From NCBI GenBank assembly GCA_030748485.1, contig JASMLW010000541.1, positions 1 through 55,062 on the forward strand: a DNA stretch of 55,062 bases, written 5' to 3'. The notes under the pieces are model-generated. The model did no database searches, had not been told where the DNA came from, and worked only from the letters and a program-made list of their open reading frames with translations. This document shows positions 1-8,207 of this stretch, in pieces. The translations under genes and the position numbers were made by a program. The DNA is from Pirellulaceae bacterium. GTDB taxonomy: Bacteria; Planctomycetota; Planctomycetia; Pirellulales; Pirellulaceae. Numbering within the stretch: the stretch's first letter is position 1; the number at the start of each line of letters is the position of its first letter.

Positions 1-52
1 TGAGATCGCGTTCGGCGAAGATCCCGTTAGCGCTAAGGTCCGTTGACAGGGC

Positions 53-265
53 TTATTCCTCTAAGGTCACTAATGGTGCAACTACCACCGAGCTCTCCCG
101 CAGTGATCGCTGCAACGCAAGCGTTCCCTCGGTTGAGATTCCGGTCCCGATTAGGGTAACTTCCTCCATCTCTCGAACGATCCGACGGCGAACGAACGCG
201 ACTCGTCCGGCGAGCACGCAAAGTGCCGTTACCAGGACGATGAGTGCACGCAGCGACAATCTCAT
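53..265 (-). CDS. small membrane-anchored protein, unknown
   Basis: The frame codes about 70 residues. An ATG at 265 starts MRLSLRALIVLVTALCVLAG, an arginine plus one hydrophobic segment (about residues 5-20), followed by a basic stretch (RRRIVRE) and a short acidic tail. Planctomycete leucine-rich-repeat and other exported proteins often begin with this kind of N-terminus, but here the frame stops after about 70 codons with no domain following, so this may be the 5' remnant of a longer gene. A TTG 12 bases upstream (277) is an alternative start. It lies next to a transposase relic on the same strand, which fits a decayed junction. No function can be assigned. Confidence 0.4.
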   Translation of the reverse strand: MRLSLRALIVLVTALCVLAGRVAFVRRRIVREMEEVTLIGTGISTEGTLALQRSLRESSVVVAPLVTLEE

Positions 266-472
266 TCGTGCTTTCAAATCGCTGTCTCCAGACTTCGTCA
301 GCTGCCTCGCCTAACTGGCCGCCGTAGTCGCCGGCGACGGGCGCCAGCGGTCGGTTGCGAAACACGGGACTACTTCGTTTGGTACACGACAAATTGAATA
401 GTTGACCGAGCCCGTCTCACCCGCTTGCGTTCGGCGATCGAAGGGCCGAAATACCCTTCCATTGTGACCGGC

Positions 473-628
473 CGTCCCCGGCGGGTAGTGGCAAACTTCG
501 ATGATCATTCCAGTCTGATCGGCTAGCCGCTGAAGCTCTAACTTCCAAAGCCGACTACGCGAACTATTGCTGCCACCTGTTGACGCTTGTCCGCCGACCC
601 GCAATAGAATCTCCATATTCATCTCCAA
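473..628 (-). pseudogene. ISAzo13-type transposase fragment
   Basis: About 50 residues look like the core of ISAzo13-family ('Rhodopirellula') transposases: the segment around GGSNSSRSRLWKLELQRLAD followed by EVCHYPPGT matches the family pattern in which a GGGSNGSR motif precedes an RLWKxELQRLADETG helix and an HxPPGT turn. The usual catalytic ADGGGSN is altered to STGGSN. After PPGT the family continues with a KWNKIEHRLF block; here the frame instead runs into unrelated sequence (about 472 downward to 311), so homology ends abruptly. There is no upstream N-terminal half. I read this as a dead internal remnant with a rearranged end. Family assignment is from memory of the motif, not a search. 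Confidence 0.6.
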
Positions 629-646
629 GTCGCCATGCGGCCGAAC

Positions 647-1921
647 TTACGATTCGAGTCGGGCGCGGTGCGCCCACAGTCCGAGCGCCGGATTTCGAAT
701 GAAATAGAATCGCCCGTCGCTATCTTCATTCCAGCCGTCCCGCAGTTGATTCGGGTCGTATTTTCGCTGCATCGTCTCCAGGTCGGCGTAATCGTACCCG
801 ACGCCGCGCACTTCCGCTTCCGTCAAGCGGCCGGGACAGTACGTGACGGTAAACCGATTCTCGGATGAGCCGTGAATCAAATGGGCGGCCGCCGACAGGT
901 TGTCCCGCAAGTCGTCGTTGGCTTTGACCGCCGCCATCACTTCGGGCGTTGTCCGGTATCCGTACGCGCGGATGAGTTGATCGATCTGCGGATCCTCGCC
1001 GAACGTTCTCACCGCCGGAGCGAGGACGATGAGCTGGCCTTGATCGGCGATCGCCATGCGAGTCCGATAGACGGCTTTGTTTCCCAACCACGTGCTGTGG
1101 AACTCCTCCGGGTCGAGCAGCACGACAACTCGCTCGAATTCCTCATCGAGAATCGTGAAGTTCACTTCCACAGCCAACTCGGCAGCCCGCTCAAAGCAAT
1201 CGTGATCGTCGCCCACAAAGACGCCGCGCGTCACCGTGCGCCCATTCTCGGCCACCCCCACGACCGTCAACACGTAGACGAGCGGCAGATGCGTGCAGAA
1301 ATGGTCTTGGGCGTAGTTGAGGATTCTTCGCAGGGGCGTGTCGGCGCGGCCCATCATTCGTTCCATGCCGTACGCCGCGCCGATGAAGTGACTCTCGTTG
1401 ATCCCTTCCGCGCCGCCCGTTCCGACGAAGACGTTCTTGTTGTAGTTGGCCATCCCAATGACCTCGTGAGGAACGACCTGTCCGATCGACAAGATCAGAT
1501 CATGTCCTCCCTCCCACAACAGCTTGTTCAATTGAGCCGGCCAGGCGCGTTGGCAGATCCCCTCGGTCACCTCGCGAACGAATTCGGCCGGTACTTCGCC
1601 GATCGTGACGACGTCGTCGCGCCACCGGTGCTCGCGAATCAACCCGGACGGTAGCCCGGGGAACATTTTTTCGACTTGCCAGGGCTCCATCGGGAAATGA
1701 GTTCCCAGCGCCGGCATGACATCCGTCAGCCGATCTCCGTAATGCGAGTGCGCTGCGCAGGTCAGCAGGCCGGCGCGACTGTTGTAGCGAGTAAAGTCAG
1801 GCGGCAACGCCAGTACGCGCTCGCGGGTACCCAGAGCGCGCAGCGCCGTCACCAGTAGCTCGCCGAGTTCACGGTCACTGATGTCGCGGTCGACGGAGCC
1901 CTCGGCCAGGTAGATTGTCAT
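647..1921 (-). CDS. LarA-like nickel-pincer racemase homologue (DUF2088)
   Basis: A 424-aa protein of the lactate racemase LarA superfamily. The N-terminal DUF2088 part has the DFTR motif (D42, R45) and GTH (H75), which line up with LarA D72/R75/H108. The residues that hold the pincer nickel cofactor are spaced exactly as in LarA: H152, K162 and H178 (H-x9-K-x15-H; LarA H174, K184, H200), in PHEVIGMANYNKN and NESHF. Full family length; no signal peptide, so cytosolic. Substrate is unknown: LarA relatives racemise or epimerise several 2-hydroxy acids. The cofactor-synthesis genes larB, larC and larE are not in the window. It lies 94 bp downstream of the five-gene ATPase operon, same strand, and could be its last gene. 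No clear ribosome-binding site precedes the ATG. Confidence 0.8.
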   Translation of the reverse strand: MTIYLAEGSVDRDISDRELGELLVTALRALGTRERVLALPPDFTRYNSRAGLLTCAAHSHYGDRLTDVMPALGTHFPMEPWQVEKMFPGLPSGLIREHRWRDDVVTIGEVPAEFVREVTEGICQRAWPAQLNKLLWEGGHDLILSIGQVVPHEVIGMANYNKNVFVGTGGAEGINESHFIGAAYGMERMMGRADTPLRRILNYAQDHFCTHLPLVYVLTVVGVAENGRTVTRGVFVGDDHDCFERAAELAVEVNFTILDEEFERVVVLLDPEEFHSTWLGNKAVYRTRMAIADQGQLIVLAPAVRTFGEDPQIDQLIRAYGYRTTPEVMAAVKANDDLRDNLSAAAHLIHGSSENRFTVTYCPGRLTEAEVRGVGYDYADLETMQRKYDPNQLRDGWNEDSDGRFYFIRNPALGLWAHRARLES

Positions 1922-2015
1922 TTAGTAGCCCAGGCTGCGTTGGAGTGACGGAGTGAGCTCAGCTGGCTGACTGAGTACTTGGCTGATTCTACCCAACTTC
2001 GCCGGGCGTCAGCAG

Positions 2016-4805
2016 CTACCACTCGTATGTGCAGAGTCGACCCGTTTGGTAGCCGATGATGAATTGGTTGGGCCGTTTGGCTGGACCGACGAAGAGCGGT
2101 TGCTCGTCGTGAATCTTGGCAATTAAGCGCAGCGCGAGGCGGCCGGGCTTCTGAGTGTTGTAGACGAGGCACTCGGTGTCGGACGCCGCGATCAAGTAGT
2201 TGGCGGAGTTGAAGCCGACTGTCGGAGACTCCATTTCCGCGGCGAACGGGAGCGCTTCGTTTTCGTCGCACCAATGAAACTCGCCGCCCTCTTCAAACGC
2301 CGCCGCGATATGGCGCCGTTCTCCCGAGCGCGGCGCGGCCAGCGACGTAACCCTGCTCGACTTCAGTTGATGTTGTTCGGGAAACGAATCGAGATTCCCC
2401 GAGTAGAGGATCGCGCCGATGCCGAGATAAAGCTCTCGCCCGGCGATACACATCGGGCAGCGGCGGCCCTCTTCGAAGTCGATTCCCCATTCGGTCAGCA
2501 AGCTGTCGACGCTGGTCGTCCAACTGATGGCGCGGGTTTGTCCTTGTTCGGTAATGCTGAGCAGAGAGATGTCGTCGTTGCGAATCTCCAGAATCCACGC
2601 TCCCGCGGCGGCTCGAGCGGCTCCCAGCAATCCGCCCGTAACGCCGCCGGGCGATCCGATCGTCGCCGACGGCAATAGTCTACTCTTGGGAAACGCGCGC
2701 TGTGCGATCGGTTCGTTGCCGACGAAATGGACAAGCACGTGGTTCGGTCGGGGCAAGTCGGCGATCAGCAGTCCGTCCGAGTATTGCATCGCTGCAGCGG
2801 GACCGCGCCAACTTCCACCGAGCGGCCGCTGTGTGTCTCCCGACTCAATGTCGCAGCGGGCCAGTTGCAAACGCCCGTCGCTGAAGCCAGCTGCATAGAC
2901 ATTGTTCTGGCCGTCGATGTCCAGCGAACACCACTGCACGTGCGACGGCAGCATGGCGACGTTGACAAGTCGCAACTGGTCCGCCGATTCGCTGAGCTGG
3001 GGAGCCGGCGCTCGTGCAGGCGGTCGCGTTCTGACGAACCGGTCGCAATCGCGTTTGAGCAATTCATCTTCGGGCGTCGCTCGCTGGACGGCGGCGAGCA
3101 GTTTGCGGGAGTCGGCGCGATCGGCCGCCAGGCTTTCCCCCACCATCACTCGCAGCTTGTCGCCAATCCCTTCGCGAACCGACGGCGCCGGATACTCGAG
3201 TGACAGTTCAGCGAGCACGTGGCTCAATTCGACTCGACGATGTCGGGGCGTTTCATCGGCGATTTCGTCGAGCCTTGCGACGGCGTCTTCGTGTCGCTCC
3301 AGTCGGCCCAACAGTTCGAATTCCGCTCGCACACTGGGCGCCGCCTGGTGAGAGCTGGGCCAGGCGGAACGCAGCACGGCGAGTGCGTCGTTGGGCAGTC
3401 TCAGTTGATGTTCAAGAATGGCCGCCGCCTCTAGGTACTCGCCGTGATTGCGATGCTGGACGACGGCCATCTGAAACATCTCGTCCGCTTCATCGATCTG
3501 TCCCAAGTCGTGGTGGATTTCGCCGGCGCGGAAGTAGTTCTTCAGCTCCTTGTGCAACTGAATCGCGTCGTTCCAAGCGCGGGCCTGTTCGAGGCAGCGG
3601 GCGGCCGCGTCCTTTTGGCCAAGCCGATCTCGATACAAAACGGCCGCTTCACGCCAGTGTCCGCCCGCCTCCAATGCGCTGGCCGCCGCCGACATGTCGA
3701 ACAACAGGTGGGCGAAAATATACGCCGCTCGCCGATGTCGACCGATCTGCTGTTCGCGGTTGGCGAGTTGCCGGTAGAGACTCATCAGACGAAGGCGATA
3801 CGAATCGTCGACGCTCCAAACGTCAGCGCTCGGGCCGCCATATCCACCCAGATGAAAGTCGACGTCGCGTTCGAAAAGTTCACCGGAAGGACGGGCGACC
3901 CCCCGCGGCGAGTCGCCGCCCAGTGGAATCGCGAACCGCAAGCCCTGGTCGGGATCGTTCTCGAGCATGTGAATCAAGCGACTCAGCTTTGTGTTGCGGG
4001 CCGCTTCAATGCCTTCGTTCAGCGCCCGCAGTTGATCGTTCGCCCAGTTCCTCAAGTTGCCGAACAGACTTGGTGTTCCAGCGGCAAATCCGCCGGCGGA
4101 CCCGGCGACGCCTCCACCTGTCGTCCCTCCCGCGGAATGACCCGACTGCGGCGAGGACGTCAGACGTTGGATCGCCCGCGCGGTCGTTCTCAACGCCGAT
4201 CGCTTGATGGCTTCGAGCGCCCCCGGTTTCGGTTCGTGAGGGCTCGCCGGCAGCTGACCGTCGGGCGTTTCGCCAATATCGCCCTGCGAGTTCTCGATCA
4301 TCTGCTCCCACGATCCCAGCGGCGCGCCACTCAGGTCTGTGAGCCGGTCTCTCAGATAATCGGCGACCTCGACGTCCCAGTGCGCCGTGCGCTGATCCGG
4401 TCGGCCCAGCAGTTCGGAGATTCGCCATGCTCGCGGGCAGCTAAACAGACCCGAGGGCGTCCAGACCCACCAATCGTTGTCGGCGACGAGATTGTTCAGT
4501 TCGCGTGGCTCGGCGGGTGGATCGATCGCCGCGTTCGCCGGCAAGAAGATTCGCGGAGCCCACCGCTGATAGGGCAAGCACTGGCTGCGGACTCCCGCCG
4601 GCGGAGCTTCTGTCGCCAGAAACGCCACCGCTCCCACCGCGCGACCCGCGCGACACAATGGCAGAATGCGTACGTCTTCGTGAGGGCAATGCCAATGAGA
4701 CAGTTCATCCAACCAGCGAGCCACATCGCCGGTCGGCAATCGCCAGGCCAGTGCGGTGGCGGTCTCGGGCGAGGGGCGGAGTCTTAGTTCGATGTGAGTA
4801 TTCAT
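2016..4805 (-). CDS. bpX6-like protein: N-terminal domain, TPR region, beta-propeller
   Basis: A 929-aa cytosolic protein, last gene of the MoxR/vWA/propeller operon. The chosen ATG (4805) overlaps the upstream stop as ATGA; the frame stays open further upstream, but that part is antisense-like low-complexity sequence. Regions: 1-150, a compact N-terminal domain (start MNTHIELRLRPSPETATALA) that I tentatively equate with the bpX6 domain of MoxR-vWA-beta-propeller ternary systems; about 220-250, a Gly/Ala linker; about 340-570, helical TPR-like repeats (AAYIFAHLLFDMSAAASALE, then repeated AAVLYRDRLG- and AGEIHHDLGQ-type units); about 630-929, repeated beta-strand blocks typical of a beta-propeller (GQNNVYAAGFSDGRLQLARC). 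Inferred role: repeat-rich partner or effector-recognition subunit of the ATPase. The bpX label is from memory and would need a profile search. Confidence 0.65.
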   Translation of the reverse strand: MNTHIELRLRPSPETATALAWRLPTGDVARWLDELSHWHCPHEDVRILPLCRAGRAVGAVAFLATEAPPAGVRSQCLPYQRWAPRIFLPANAAIDPPAEPRELNNLVADNDWWVWTPSGLFSCPRAWRISELLGRPDQRTAHWDVEVADYLRDRLTDLSGAPLGSWEQMIENSQGDIGETPDGQLPASPHEPKPGALEAIKRSALRTTARAIQRLTSSPQSGHSAGGTTGGGVAGSAGGFAAGTPSLFGNLRNWANDQLRALNEGIEAARNTKLSRLIHMLENDPDQGLRFAIPLGGDSPRGVARPSGELFERDVDFHLGGYGGPSADVWSVDDSYRLRLMSLYRQLANREQQIGRHRRAAYIFAHLLFDMSAAASALEAGGHWREAAVLYRDRLGQKDAAARCLEQARAWNDAIQLHKELKNYFRAGEIHHDLGQIDEADEMFQMAVVQHRNHGEYLEAAAILEHQLRLPNDALAVLRSAWPSSHQAAPSVRAEFELLGRLERHEDAVARLDEIADETPRHRRVELSHVLAELSLEYPAPSVREGIGDKLRVMVGESLAADRADSRKLLAAVQRATPEDELLKRDCDRFVRTRPPARAPAPQLSESADQLRLVNVAMLPSHVQWCSLDIDGQNNVYAAGFSDGRLQLARCDIESGDTQRPLGGSWRGPAAAMQYSDGLLIADLPRPNHVLVHFVGNEPIAQRAFPKSRLLPSATIGSPGGVTGGLLGAARAAAGAWILEIRNDDISLLSITEQGQTRAISWTTSVDSLLTEWGIDFEEGRRCPMCIAGRELYLGIGAILYSGNLDSFPEQHQLKSSRVTSLAAPRSGERRHIAAAFEEGGEFHWCDENEALPFAAEMESPTVGFNSANYLIAASDTECLVYNTQKPGRLALRLIAKIHDEQPLFVGPAKRPNQFIIGYQTGRLCTYEW

Positions 4806-7495
4806 GAGCTGGCGGCGCACTCCAAGAATTCCGTGAACGCTTCCCGCGTCTGCTCGCCGGGCGACCGCGCTCCCTCGCGGCCCGTGTAGTACGCGGGGCC
4901 AAACGTATCGCCATTGCTGCACCAACCGGGCAGTCCGCCTTCACTCGCCAACACAAGAGTGATCTCGGGGATCTCCAGGTCGCTACTCTGCAAGTGCAGC
5001 AGTCCGCGGCGGTCCAGCACGACGCGACTACCGTCAGGCCAAGCTACCGCGGACAGCTGCACGCCGGCTTCGGCTGGCGTTTGAATTGGCTTGAATCCGC
5101 CGGCGCGAGGCGGCGTGGCGCGGGAGGGCCGCAGATAGAAGTTGGAGCCGCCCGTTTCGTACGCCAGCTTCAGGATGATCTTCTTCGTCCGCAGGTGCAG
5201 TTGGCCCTCGTCATCGAGAAACGCTGAGATCAGGCGTCGGCGCAGGCTCCGTGGATTGACGAGCGCGTCGAGTCTCGCATCGAGCGCCAGCGGCAGTTTC
5301 CGTCGGTTGCGGTACATGCAAGTGCCCAGTTCCGTATCGACCAGCACGGACAGACCTTGAAACGTCGAGATCCGAACCAGTTTGCCGTCGCGGCCGCTGT
5401 AGACGGCGGAGATTTTGCCGCCGATCGCCGGCTTGAGCGGAATGGCTGCTGACCCATCGGTGGGCAGCAGCGCTCCTTGCGGAGAAACGCCAATCGGACC
5501 GCGCGACGAATCGAACACCGCGACCGGATGGATGCCGCAAAACGCCGCGTCTCGGATCGGTTCGAGTCGCAGGTCAATTCCGTCGAAACCCAGTGCGTGC
5601 CATGCCACGTGCGAACGAAAGAAGCGGTCCCGGTAGTAGTTCACGTTCGGTTGCCGGGGAAGTCGCGCGATCTCCGAGCCGTGTTCATCGAACGCCAAGA
5701 TCTCTTCTTCGCAGACCACCATGATCGCGCCGTTGTGAGCAGCGGCTCCTTGGATTCGCGAGTCCACCGACAAGGATGTCGTCTGGCAAACGGTCTTCTG
5801 CTCATTGATCTTCAGCAAGTGGCAGCGGCGACTGTCCTCGTCGACGAGGAGGGCGATAGGTTCGGCTCTGGCTGACGACGTATCCGCCCAGGCGACCGAT
5901 CCCGGCGGGATCCCGATTGCGACCTGGCGACCGCCGTACTCACCGCCACACCAATGCAGCAACCGACCATCTTTGGTAACAGGAAAAGCGCTGTTGTCGT
6001 CGACGGACCAGCCTTGGCTGATGCCCGAGATCTGATCGTAAAGCCACAGCGGGAATGGGTTGACGCGGCAGATCGCCGGCAGTCCCATCGCCTCGCGGAG
6101 CGGCGGTTGATCCGGTTCGCGAGGTGCGATTTGGTCGAGATCAAACTGAGCCTCGCGCAGCAAGCGGACGCCCCGCTCGGAGTACTGGCGAATCTTGAAA
6201 TCGCCCCGCTCATTCACAGTCGCCAAGAAGAACTCGGGCAAGGCGGCTTGATCCAACGCTCGACGAAAGCCGCTGTCCTGCAGCACGCGTTCGTGTGTGA
6301 CAAAGATGGCGGATCCGTCATCGATCGTCTCGGCGAAAGCGGCCAGTGAGGCTCCCGGGTGAGGATCGGGGCGGACGACTCCCAAGTGTTCGGACAATCC
6401 ATCACGAGAATTCAGTGCGACGCGAATCAAATCCGTTTCTTCGGGGCGAAACACGTTGACGTCGACTTGCTTCTCCGCCGTCGCCGCGAACGCCAAGCCG
6501 GCGGCGACGCTGAAAAGTCGCGGGACGCCCCACATGCGAATGCCGCCGTCGAGGACGATCGTGCGGCCCTGCGGGGGCTGCTTGGGAGGGCTTTCGCGTT
6601 TCAGGTAGAGCGCTTCGCTGAGGGCGATTCGCGTCGCCAACGTCAAATCGTCGTTGGCCAGTTCAGAGAGCAGCAAACGATCCAGTGAGCCGCGGTTGGC
6701 GATGTCGGCCACACCGCCGGTCGAGAGGTCTTCCGGGTCCAACAGCGGGCGCGGCAACGCGACTGCCGCCATCATCTGCTGCGCGAGCTGTCCGACCCCG
6801 CGCCACGTCTCGTCTTCTTGCAACTCCGTCAACAGACGCCGCGTCTGTTCACTAAAGGAGAGCAGGTCGTCGTCGATCTCCGCTCCTTGCGGTAACTGCT
6901 CGACTCCCGTCTCTAATCTCAACCGCCAGCGCTCTTCGTCCAGCCGATCGAGGCCAGGCTCGAGCCACCGCAGCGCATCGATCAAGTCACTCAACGGTTC
7001 GGCTTGCAGCGACGTTGTCGTCCGCGACCAAATTGCGGGAGGGACGCCGCCGGCGAGAACGGCGACAACGTCGTCCGCTTCACGAGGTGAAATCTTGGGC
7101 GGAAAGCCGCGGATCTCAAAGACCATTGCGGCCAGTTCGTTCGCGCTGTTTCGCGCCGTCCGCAACGACCTGGAAAAACCGTGTAGGCGATCGAGGTTGT
7201 CGTAGACCTGTTCGATAAAAGGCAGCTCGCACACCTGTTGGCTTTCCGCGGTGTTCACGCACTTCGGCCGCGCCTCGTGACGAACCTCCGCGTAGTTATC
7301 GCGAATGGCTCCCATTAACAGGAGGATGGACGGCAGCGGGGGTAGTCCTCGAGGAGCCAGTCGCGCGCAGGCGGCGTGGAGCTCCTCGCGAAAGCAGAGC
7401 GTCTCGCCATTGCGCCAGACGATCACCTCGCCGTCTTCCTCCCACCTCCAAAACGAGCGCGCATTTCGCGACAGGTATTCGCCCACCGAGGTCAT
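4802..7495 (-). CDS. vWA-like domain + beta-propeller protein of the MoxR system
   Basis: An 897-aa protein starting at the ATG at 7495, which overlaps the previous stop (ATGA). Residues 1-300 are mostly helical and end in a conserved-looking block (NRGSLDRLLLSELANDDL, then ALSEALYLKRE). Residues about 311-425 resemble a von Willebrand A fold: a hydrophobic strand ending LDGGIRMWG (D316), a helix (RLFSVAAGLAFAATA) and alternating strands. The metal-site motif DxSxS reads DGGIR here, so only the first Asp is kept. From about 480 to 897 repeated strands, many with internal DGR-like turns, suggest a beta-propeller. It is coupled to the 929-aa TPR/propeller gene by a 4-base overlap. Known vWA-MoxR pairs work as ATPase plus metal-ion-binding adaptor; metal binding is doubtful here. 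Confidence 0.6.
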   Translation of the reverse strand: MTSVGEYLSRNARSFWRWEEDGEVIVWRNGETLCFREELHAACARLAPRGLPPLPSILLLMGAIRDNYAEVRHEARPKCVNTAESQQVCELPFIEQVYDNLDRLHGFSRSLRTARNSANELAAMVFEIRGFPPKISPREADDVVAVLAGGVPPAIWSRTTTSLQAEPLSDLIDALRWLEPGLDRLDEERWRLRLETGVEQLPQGAEIDDDLLSFSEQTRRLLTELQEDETWRGVGQLAQQMMAAVALPRPLLDPEDLSTGGVADIANRGSLDRLLLSELANDDLTLATRIALSEALYLKRESPPKQPPQGRTIVLDGGIRMWGVPRLFSVAAGLAFAATAEKQVDVNVFRPEETDLIRVALNSRDGLSEHLGVVRPDPHPGASLAAFAETIDDGSAIFVTHERVLQDSGFRRALDQAALPEFFLATVNERGDFKIRQYSERGVRLLREAQFDLDQIAPREPDQPPLREAMGLPAICRVNPFPLWLYDQISGISQGWSVDDNSAFPVTKDGRLLHWCGGEYGGRQVAIGIPPGSVAWADTSSARAEPIALLVDEDSRRCHLLKINEQKTVCQTTSLSVDSRIQGAAAHNGAIMVVCEEEILAFDEHGSEIARLPRQPNVNYYRDRFFRSHVAWHALGFDGIDLRLEPIRDAAFCGIHPVAVFDSSRGPIGVSPQGALLPTDGSAAIPLKPAIGGKISAVYSGRDGKLVRISTFQGLSVLVDTELGTCMYRNRRKLPLALDARLDALVNPRSLRRRLISAFLDDEGQLHLRTKKIILKLAYETGGSNFYLRPSRATPPRAGGFKPIQTPAEAGVQLSAVAWPDGSRVVLDRRGLLHLQSSDLEIPEITLVLASEGGLPGWCSNGDTFGPAYYTGREGARSPGEQTREAFTEFLECAASS

Positions 7496-8151
7496 TCGCC
7501 GCCTCCCGCAGTCAGGCGGATCGACGATCGCCGGGCGGCGGCGAACCGTTCCGCATCGATGTGTTCGTACGAGCCGTCGCGATGAATGAGCGCCAAGTCG
7601 CCTTCGCGGACGGCCAGGCAGTCGCGCAGCACGACGGCCTGCAGCGCGGGGAGCCAACGCCACCCCGCTTCGACCGCCACGCCATTCTGCTCCGTCCAGT
7701 ACTCGCCCGGCAACGCGGGGAGCGGCTCGCCCCAAACGACGACACGGCCATCGTCGCACGCCGAAAACCGCAGCGGCCGCAACCGCACATGGGGAGCGGC
7801 GTCGCCGTACCGCAGCCAGGCGGACCGCGTTGTGATCAACACATTGACCGACTTCGGTTCGCCGTCCGTTCGCTCAACCGTCAACGCTGGACACACCAAG
7901 TGGCTGGGGAAGGAATCACAACCGGGCGGCGGCTCGATCTCGATGAACTCATGAACTGTCAGCCACTTTCCGTCCGGCAGGCGTTCGTTGGGGACACGGT
8001 TGCCCGACTCGACGAGTTGCCCATCGTCTTGAACGACAAAACGTCTCGCTCCCGGCAAGGCGCGAAAGAGTTGATTCGTGGTTGGATCGTTCGGGCCACT
8101 CAACCAAATACTATCGTCGTCGGCGCGGGCGCGGATCTGGCGCTCACCGCG
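7492..8151 (-). CDS. small component of the MoxR/vWA/propeller operon
   Basis: A soluble protein of about 219 residues encoded between the MoxR ATPase and the vWA-like protein; its stop overlaps the next ATG (ATGA). The start is uncertain. The frame has an ATG at 8292, but using it would read 84 bases antiphase through the end of the MoxR gene. The first plausible start after the MoxR stop (8208) is a TTG at 8151, preceded by TAGG, giving a product starting MRGERQIRARADDD. The protein is rich in beta-type strands, with motifs GEYWTEQNGVAVEAGWRWLP and a C-terminal RDCLAVREGDLALIHRDGS. I recognise no enzymatic motif. By position it should be one of the small bpX-type accessory subunits; the exact family is unknown. 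Confidence 0.6.
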   Translation of the reverse strand, partial: RGERQIRARADDDSIWLSGPNDPTTNQLFRALPGARRFVVQDDGQLVESGNRVPNERLPDGKWLTVHEFIEIEPPPGCDSFPSHLVCPALTVERTDGEPKSVNVLITTRSAWLRYGDAAPHVRLRPLRFSACDDGRVVVWGEPLPALPGEYWTEQNGVAVEAGWRWLPALQAVVLRDCLAVREGDLALIHRDGSYEHIDAERFAAARRSSIRLTAGGGE

Positions 8152-8207
8152 CAAACGACCTAGCGCTCGCGCCTCTGCGATCGGTACACGGGCGGCGATT
8201 CGCCCCG

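Noticed and set aside
3444..4787. Plus-strand frame of over 400 codons antisense to the TPR/propeller gene
   Set aside because: Low-complexity Arg/Gln-rich product, no start signal; the minus-strand gene has domains and overlapping start/stop linkage.
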